Assembly: GCA_025357915.1 (NCBI GenBank)
Contig: JANYLH010000045.1
Span: forward strand, 1 to 35,568
Direction: 5' to 3'
Length of the DNA: 35,568 nucleotides
Source of the DNA: Gammaproteobacteria bacterium
Lineage (GTDB): Bacteria; Pseudomonadota; Gammaproteobacteria; Steroidobacterales; Steroidobacteraceae
Shown: positions 31,090-35,568 of the stretch, one piece after another
How positions within the stretch are numbered: the stretch's first letter is position 1
Layout: each line of letters starts with the position of its first letter
Made by a program: the position numbers and the translations under genes
The notes under the pieces: generated by a model
What the model was told of the DNA's origin: nothing
Database searches by the model: none
The model's input: the letters and a program-made list of their open reading frames with translations, nothing else

Positions 31090-32523
31090 GTGACACCTGA
31101 CGAGTTTCGCAGCGCTGGTCACGCGCTCGTGGAATGGGTCGCGGCCTACCGCGAGCGGCTTGCGCGGGGCGAGTTGCCGGTGCAGTCCGCAGCCAAACCC
31201 GGGGACCTGGTCGCGCAGCTCCCGGCGGCAGCGCCCGAGCAGGGCGAGTCCTTCGAGGCGATCCTCGGCGATCTCGACCGACTGATCCTGCCCGGCATCA
31301 CCCATTGGCAGCACCCGCGTTTCTTCGGTTATTTCCCTTCCGGCGGCTCGCTCGCCTCGGTGCTCGGCGACATGGTGAGCACAGGCCTCGGGGTAATAGG
31401 TCTCAACTGGCAGGCGAGCCCGGCGCTCACCGAGCTCGAGCAGGTCATGACCGACTGGCTGCGCGATCTGCTGGGCCTGCCGTCGGGCTTCAGCGGCGTC
31501 ATCCAGGACACGGCTTCGGTCGCTTCGCTGATCGCGCTGATCTGCGCTCGCGAGCGCGCCAGTGACTATTCCGCGGAGCGTGTGGGACTCCAGGGAACCG
31601 AAGCGCCGCTGGTCGTCTACGTCTCCGCGCAGGCGCACAGTTCTATCGAGAAAGCCGCGCTGCTGGCCGGCTTCGGCCGGCAGCATGTACACGCGATCCC
31701 GGTCGATGCGGAGTTTCGCATGCAGGTCGAAGCGCTCGCAGCGGCCGTCGCCGCAGATCGTGCGGCGGGGCTCAGGCCCTGCGCCATCGTCGCGACCACG
31801 GGCACCACCGCCACCACCGCGATGGATCCAATCGCGCCGCTCGCGGCACTCGCGCAGCGGGAAGGGATCTGGCTGCACGTCGATGGCGCCATGGGCGGCC
31901 TGGCGATGCTGCTGCCGGAATGCCGCCACTATTGGCAGGGCATCGAGGGCGCCGATTCGATCGTCGTCAATCCACACAAGTGGATGACGGTGGCGTTCGA
32001 TTGTTCTCTCTATCTGGTCCGTGATCCGGAGCATCTGGTGCGCGTCATGTCCACGCGGCCGAGCTACCTGCAAACGCCAATGGATGCACAGGTGCGCAAC
32101 TATCGCGACTGGGGAATCCCGCTCGGCCGGCGATTCCGGGCGCTCAAGATCTGGCTGACATTGCGCGAGCAGGGCATGGAGACGATCCGGGCGCGGCTGC
32201 GGCGCGACATGGCGAACGCGCGCTGGCTCGCGGCGCAGGTCGATGGGGCAGCGCCGTGGCGCCGGATCGCGCCGGTGACGCTGCAGACCGTGTGCGTGCG
32301 GCACGAGCCGCCCGGGCTCGAGGGCGCGGCGCTCGATCGCCATACGCGGCGCTGGGCGCAGGCGATCAACGACTCGGGTGTGGCTTATCTTACGCCCGCC
32401 ATGGTCGATGACCGCTGGATGGTGCGCGTGTCGATCGGCATCGAGTCGACCGAGGCGCGGCACGTCGAGGCGTTGTGGCAGACAATGCGCGCGGCAGCGG
32501 ACGCCAGCGCGCGCGAGGGCTAG
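31090..32523 (+). CDS. Pyridoxal-phosphate decarboxylase of the aromatic amino acid type
   Basis: A 477-residue group II decarboxylase. Motifs: HPRFFGYFPSGGSLASVLGD (substrate channel), IGLNWQASPALTELEQVMTD, VYVSAQAHSSIEKAALLAGF (H183, ring-stacking histidine), VATTGTTATTAMDPI, LHVDGAMGGLAMLLPE (D265, cofactor aspartate) and NPHKWM with Schiff-base K297. This is the layout of aromatic-L-amino-acid/tyrosine/tryptophan decarboxylases, cytosolic. The HVDGAMGG text has a G where most relatives have A (HVDAAYAG), perhaps a substrate-shaping difference. The start is GTG 31090, 6 nt after the DsbA-like stop. A potassium channel gene follows after 4 nt. Confidence 0.9.
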   Translation: MTPDEFRSAGHALVEWVAAYRERLARGELPVQSAAKPGDLVAQLPAAAPEQGESFEAILGDLDRLILPGITHWQHPRFFGYFPSGGSLASVLGDMVSTGLGVIGLNWQASPALTELEQVMTDWLRDLLGLPSGFSGVIQDTASVASLIALICARERASDYSAERVGLQGTEAPLVVYVSAQAHSSIEKAALLAGFGRQHVHAIPVDAEFRMQVEALAAAVAADRAAGLRPCAIVATTGTTATTAMDPIAPLAALAQREGIWLHVDGAMGGLAMLLPECRHYWQGIEGADSIVVNPHKWMTVAFDCSLYLVRDPEHLVRVMSTRPSYLQTPMDAQVRNYRDWGIPLGRRFRALKIWLTLREQGMETIRARLRRDMANARWLAAQVDGAAPWRRIAPVTLQTVCVRHEPPGLEGAALDRHTRRWAQAINDSGVAYLTPAMVDDRWMVRVSIGIESTEARHVEALWQTMRAAADASAREG

Positions 32524-32527
32524 GCGC

Positions 32528-33436
32528 GTGCAGGAATCAGCAGCAAAGCCGGAGGCCGGCGGGGGCCGCGGCGCGACGGAGCGCCCGCGCTTCGATCCGT
32601 TCACGCGTCTGACGATCAGGAGCGGGCTCACGGGTCACGGTGACCTGTACCACAGCGCAGTGCGCATGTCCTGGCCGCAGTTTCTCGCCGCGCTGGCCGG
32701 CGGGTTCCTGCTCATCAATGCGCTGTTCGGGGTGCTGTATATGCTCGGCGCGCACACCATCGCCGGCGCGCATCCCGGCTCCTTCGTCGACCATTTCTTC
32801 TTTAGCGTGCAGACGCTGGCGACCATCGGGTATGGTGTCATGTACCCGCAGTCGGTCTACGGAAACATGCTGGTGACGCTTGAGGCGATGCTCGGCATGT
32901 TTGGCATCGGCATCGTGGCGGCGATCGCTTTCGCGCGTTTCTCGCTGCCGCGCTCGCGTATCCGCTTCAGCAAGGTGGCGGTCATCTCGAACTTCGACGG
33001 CACCCCTACGCTGATGCTGCGCGCTGCGAACGAGCGGCGCAACTCCATCATTGCCGCGCGCGTCCAGGTGAGCCTGCTGCGCCAGGAGACTACGCAGGAA
33101 GGCCTGGGCATCCGCCGCTTTTACGACCTGACCCTGGCGCGCTCGGAGACGCCGATCTTCTCGTTGTCATGGCTGATCATGCACCCGATCACGAGTGCGA
33201 GCCCGCTGCACGAGATTACGGCGGAAGGGCTGGAGCGCGGAGAATTCGCGCTGCTGGTGTCAATCACGGGGCTCGACGAGACCTTGTCGCAGACGCTGCA
33301 CGCGCGGCAGTCCTATTTCAACACCGACATCCGGCTCAACCAGCGCTTTCGCGACCTGCTGGAAGTGTCCGCGAGCGGCGATCGGGTGCTCGACCTTGGC
33401 CGCATCGACGAGACCGAGGCGGTCGCGGCTCAGTGA
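32528..33436 (+). CDS. Inward-rectifier potassium channel (KirBac-like)
   Basis: A 302-residue channel subunit. There are two membrane spans (about 50-73 and 113-138) around the pore helix and selectivity filter TIGYG (residues 99-103, in QTLATIGYGVMYPQSVYGNM). The C-terminal half is the Kir cytoplasmic beta domain (SRIRFSKVAVISNFDGTPTL; MLRAANERRNSIIAARVQVS). A basic N-terminal region (residues 20-40) carries the slide helix. Start GTG 32528 lies 4 nt after the decarboxylase stop and gives the full N-terminus; the frame is open farther upstream. Its 3' end overlaps the OsmC gene on the other strand by 7 bp. Confidence 0.92.
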   Translation: MQESAAKPEAGGGRGATERPRFDPFTRLTIRSGLTGHGDLYHSAVRMSWPQFLAALAGGFLLINALFGVLYMLGAHTIAGAHPGSFVDHFFFSVQTLATIGYGVMYPQSVYGNMLVTLEAMLGMFGIGIVAAIAFARFSLPRSRIRFSKVAVISNFDGTPTLMLRAANERRNSIIAARVQVSLLRQETTQEGLGIRRFYDLTLARSETPIFSLSWLIMHPITSASPLHEITAEGLERGEFALLVSITGLDETLSQTLHARQSYFNTDIRLNQRFRDLLEVSASGDRVLDLGRIDETEAVAAQ

Positions 33437-33873
33437 GCTTCCGCGACGACGACCTGCGCTTCGAGCGTGCGTGTGCCGCGCACTGAATTTGAGATCAGGC
33501 AGGAGTGCTCCGCCTGTTCGAGGAGCTTGCGCGCTTTTTCCACGTCGGTGCCTGGCGGCACCGTCAGTGTCGCGTGGGTCTTGAAGCTCGTGAAATAGCT
33601 CACGCGCTCGATGCGTTCCAGCACGCCTTCGACACGGCACTCGAGGCACGACCACTCGAGGCGGGTGGCGCGGCCCAGGGCACGGAACGTGAGGATGAAG
33701 CAGTCCGCGAGCGCAGCGCACAACAGCGTCTCGGGCGACCACTGGCCGCCGGGTCCGTCAAATTGTGGCGGCGGTGCGGTGACCAGTGCGGGCAGGTCAG
33801 GCGAGTTCACGGTCACCGACCCCTCGCTCGTGCCACTCGCCGTAACGCCGTAATGATGCGGGTAGGGATGCAT
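33430..33873 (-). CDS. OsmC/Ohr-family peroxiredoxin-like protein
   Basis: A 147-residue protein with the OsmC fold. Key residues are the two redox cysteines, C58 in LLCAALADCFILTFRAL and C125 in EHSCLISNSVRGT, which are normally used to reduce organic hydroperoxides with thiol reductants. C52, C76 and C79 are extra cysteines. It lacks a signal peptide and acts in the cytoplasm. It is tail to tail with the KirBac gene (7-bp overlap) and 6 nt downstream of the DUF302 gene, so it is probably the last gene of a DUF302/OsmC unit. Confidence 0.9.
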   Translation of the reverse strand: MHPYPHHYGVTASGTSEGSVTVNSPDLPALVTAPPPQFDGPGGQWSPETLLCAALADCFILTFRALGRATRLEWSCLECRVEGVLERIERVSYFTSFKTHATLTVPPGTDVEKARKLLEQAEHSCLISNSVRGTRTLEAQVVVAEAH

Positions 33874-33879
33874 GGTGGC

Positions 33880-34272
33880 TTACTCCCCGACTTCCGCCAG
33901 CGACTGCGACAGCAGGCGGCGGACTGCCTCGGCGGTCGCTTTGAGCGCGGGGTTTTCCGTCCGCTCCATTGAGGCGACCGGGTCGATGCTGGCGATTTCC
34001 ACGCGTCCGTCCGCGGTTTCGCGGACGATGACATTGCAGGGCAGGAGCACGCCGAGCTTGTCCTCGAGCTTCAGCGCCTCATGCGCGAAGCTGGGATTGC
34101 AGGCGCCGAGGATCCGGTACTTCGGCAGGTCGGCGCCAATCTTCGCTTTCAGCGTCGCCTGCACGTCGATGTCGGTAAGCAGACCAAAGCCGTGCGCCTT
34201 GAGCCGGGCCGTGATGTCGGAAACCACGGTGTCAAACGGCGCGCTGACCGTCCTGGCAAGGTAATAGCTCAT
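33880..34272 (-). CDS. DUF302 protein
   Basis: A 130-residue protein with no signal peptide. It reads MSYYLARTVSAPFDTVVSDI, then AHGFGLLTDIDVQATLKAKI, ILGACNPSFAHEALKLEDKL and LLPCNVIVRETADGRVEIAS, the standard DUF302 pattern, including the conserved ACNP and LPCNV cysteine motifs. Function is unknown; the family fold is a small alpha/beta dimer. ATG 34272 begins the family-like sequence, and the frame is open for 12 further codons that carry no conservation. The AAGGTG ribosome-binding site lies in the arm of a strong hairpin (34273-34310). The OsmC gene follows after 6 nt. Confidence 0.88.
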   Translation of the reverse strand: MSYYLARTVSAPFDTVVSDITARLKAHGFGLLTDIDVQATLKAKIGADLPKYRILGACNPSFAHEALKLEDKLGVLLPCNVIVRETADGRVEIASIDPVASMERTENPALKATAEAVRRLLSQSLAEVGE

Positions 34273-34310
34273 GCATGGCACCTTTGTGGGTAACCCCCAC
34301 GGTGCCATGC
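34273..34310 (-). promoter_or_regulatory. Leader hairpin covering the DUF302 ribosome-binding site
   Basis: Outer stem GCATGGCACC (34273-34282) pairs perfectly with GGTGCCATGC (34301-34310); inside it GTGGG (34286-34290) pairs with CCCAC (34296-34300), with TTT as bulge and TAACC as loop. In the DUF302 mRNA the 3' arm contains AAGGTG just before the ATG at 34272, so the site would be hidden when folded. Translational control is inferred. It could also act as a transcription attenuator or protein-binding site. Confidence 0.6.
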
Positions 34311-34320
34311 TGGCGGGACG

Positions 34321-35409
34321 CTAGTGTCCTGAGTTAGAAGTTCGTATGCAGAATCTTTTTAGACTTTCGAGAATCTGGTCGGCGGATTTGGTCCATACGA
34401 AGGGTCTCGGGTTACGATTGTGGTTCTGCACGTACGCCTTGATGGCGCGCTCGAGTTCGAGGGTGGAGCGGTGAGTGCCGCGACGGATCTGTCTTTCGGT
34501 GAGCGTGGCGAAGAAGCGCTCGACCTGATTGATCCAGGAAGCCGAGGTCGGCGTGAAGTGCGCATGAAAGCGAGGATGACGCGCCAACCAACGACGCACG
34601 GCGGCGGTCTTGTGCGTGCCGTAGTTGTCCATCACCAGGTGCACATCGAGCTTGGCCGGAACGTTGGCCTCAATGGTGTGCAGGAACTTCAGGAACTCAC
34701 TGCTCCGGTGGCGAGGATGCAGTTCACCGATGACCGCGCCGCTCGCGATGTCGAGTGCGGCAAACAGCGTGGTCGTGCCATGCCGCTGGTAGTCGTGCGT
34801 GCGTCGCTCGGGCAGGCCCGGCATCATCGGCAGCATCGGTTGTGTCCGATCGAGCGCCTGGATCTGGCTCTTCTCATCAACACACAACACCAGTGCTTTG
34901 CTCGGCGGATTGAGATACAAACCGACGATGTCCCTGACCTTCTCGATAAAAAGTGGGTCGGTGGAGAGCTTGAAGGTCTCGGTGCGATGCGGCTGCAATC
35001 CAAAGGCATGCCAGATGCGCACCACCGCAGTCTGCGACAAGCCGCTGGCCTCGGCCATCAAGCGGCTACTCCAATGCGTCGCCCCCTCGGGCCGCTCGTG
35101 CAGCGTTTTGGCAATCACCGCCTCGACCTGCGCATCGCCAATGCGCCGCGGCGCTCCGGGACGCGGTTCATCCAGCAAACCGTCCAGCCGCTGCAGCAGA
35201 AACCGACTGCGCCACTTGCCCACCGTCTGCCCGGTCACGCGCAGCTGCTGCGCCACCGCGCGGTTCGTGTGGCCCTCGGCCGCCGCCAGCACCATGCGCG
35301 AGCGCAGCGCCAGGGCCTGCGCGCTCTTGTGCCGACGCGTCCACTCAAGCAGCCGTTCGCGCTCCATCGAGGTCAACGTCAACTCCTGCAGTCCTGGCCC
35401 ACGTGACAT
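34321..35409 (-). CDS. IS630-family transposase
   Basis: A 362-residue DDE transposase. The N-terminal half has two HTH regions ([40 protein letters not shown]). The catalytic triad is D178 in LCVDEKSQ, D261 in [10 protein letters not shown] and E297 in INQVERFF, with the IS630-typical DNYGTHK text. ATG 35409 has a strong AAGGAG site 8 nt upstream; an in-frame TTG at 35448 would add 13 residues. The stop codon TAG is completed by bases of the target TA and flanking DNA, see findings. All catalytic residues are present, so the element looks functional. Confidence 0.93.
   Translation of the reverse strand: MSRGPGLQELTLTSMERERLLEWTRRHKSAQALALRSRMVLAAAEGHTNRAVAQQLRVTGQTVGKWRSRFLLQRLDGLLDEPRPGAPRRIGDAQVEAVIAKTLHERPEGATHWSSRLMAEASGLSQTAVVRIWHAFGLQPHRTETFKLSTDPLFIEKVRDIVGLYLNPPSKALVLCVDEKSQIQALDRTQPMLPMMPGLPERRTHDYQRHGTTTLFAALDIASGAVIGELHPRHRSSEFLKFLHTIEANVPAKLDVHLVMDNYGTHKTAAVRRWLARHPRFHAHFTPTSASWINQVERFFATLTERQIRRGTHRSTLELERAIKAYVQNHNRNPRPFVWTKSADQILESLKRFCIRTSNSGH
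34324..34346. repeat. Left terminal inverted repeat of the IS630 element
   Basis: 23 bp beginning GTGTCCTGAGTTAG, perfectly complementary to the right end (35465-35487); the match ends at position 24. Confidence 0.95.
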
Positions 35410-35464
35410 CGCTCGCTCCTTGTTGCCCACTCTACCGTTGGACGACAAGGACTCATAAACGTTC

Positions 35465-35487
35465 TACGAACTTCTAACTCAGGACAC
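35465..35487. repeat. Right terminal inverted repeat of the IS630 element
   Basis: 23 bp ending CTAACTCAGGACAC, the mate of 34324-34346. TA follows at 35488-35489. Confidence 0.95.
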
Positions 35488-35568
35488 TAGTTGCTCGCGT
35501 GTGCCGGACGTGTCAGCGCGTACGCGCCGCTCCCGAGCAGCGCCGTCACGATGCTCGCCACGATCAGG
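35487..35568 (-). CDS. C-terminal end of a membrane protein (partial)
   Basis: Read on the minus strand from the window edge, the frame gives LIVASIVTALLGSGAYALTR, then PAHASN and TAG (35489-35487). It looks like a last membrane span with a short polar tail. The IS630 element sits in this stop codon; joining the two flanks shows that the original also read AAC TAG, so the protein end is unchanged. Nothing else of the gene is visible. It would have been directly upstream of the DUF302 gene before the insertion. Confidence 0.5.
   Translation of the reverse strand, partial: LIVASIVTALLGSGAYALTRPAHASN

Larger units (their letters stand above)
34324..35487. mobile_element. Complete IS630-family insertion sequence
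   Basis: The element is 1164 bp, bounded by perfect 23-bp inverted repeats and a duplicated TA target (34322-34323 and 35488-35489), the hallmark of the IS630/Tc1 superfamily. It holds one transposase gene on the minus strand. It lies between a membrane-protein gene and the DUF302 leader, both read on the minus strand. Confidence 0.92.

Noticed and set aside
34420..35406. 328-codon open frame on the plus strand inside the IS
   Set aside because: It is antisense to the transposase and has no domain; the DDE motifs are on the minus strand.
1..35568. CRISPR array or defence island
   Set aside because: No regularly spaced direct repeats of 25-40 bp were seen; the only tandem repeats are the 18-bp pair and the 12-bp triplet listed above.

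Overview
The window is about 35.6 kb of GC-rich DNA with very short intergenic gaps. The gene families (DHA2/HlyD/NodT efflux, RskA-type anti-sigma factor, ExoP/CelD-like GH3 enzyme, KirBac channel, exported YtcJ-like amidohydrolases) and a LacI operator of the TGGTAGCGCTACCA type suggest a free-living gammaproteobacterium of the Xanthomonadales/Nevskiales/Steroidobacter sort. That placement is inferred from gene content; no rRNA or other phylogenetic marker is present.

Left edge (1-1230): the 3' end of a secreted-protein gene, then a decayed type II toxin-antitoxin pair (toxin lacks its N-terminal half, antitoxin has an in-frame amber codon), a lone 3' half of a tRNA ending in CCA, and a perfect 11-bp palindrome. 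Together these look like the scar of an integrative element. Region 1229-6605 (minus strand) is a tight six-gene operon: DUF4331 exported protein, 78-residue lipoprotein, TPR protein, HupE/UreJ-like membrane protein with an EF-hand loop, ECF sigma factor, RskA-like anti-sigma factor. The last four genes are joined by 4-nt start/stop overlaps. It is the best candidate here for a poorly described system: an envelope module that carries its own sigma switch.

Region 6981-10416 (plus) holds a class III aminotransferase, an exported amidohydrolase and a PhzF pseudogene with an internal deletion. Region 10451-15160 (minus) is a MarR / outer-membrane factor / HlyD / DHA2 efflux operon, divergent from a second exported amidohydrolase (15280-17019), which is followed by a Gfo/Idh/MocA oxidoreductase. 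Region 18112-22101 holds a LysR regulator divergent from an azoreductase, pirin and chromate transporter cluster, with two T-N11-A LysR boxes between them. Region 22147-26091 is a LacI regulator and a GH3 glucosidase, convergent, each with an almost identical promoter-operator (TTGACA, 16-bp spacer, TATCAT, operator covering the -10). This is a self-contained two-gene regulon.

Region 26228-34272 is a set of single genes and pairs: host-attachment-like protein, CHAD protein, gamma-glutamyltransferase, TauE/SafE transporter, DsbA-like protein, aromatic amino acid decarboxylase-like enzyme, KirBac potassium channel, OsmC-like protein and a DUF302 protein whose ribosome-binding site lies inside a stable hairpin. 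The right edge carries a complete IS630-family element (23-bp perfect inverted repeats, TA duplication) inserted in the stop codon of a membrane-protein gene, with that stop codon regenerated.
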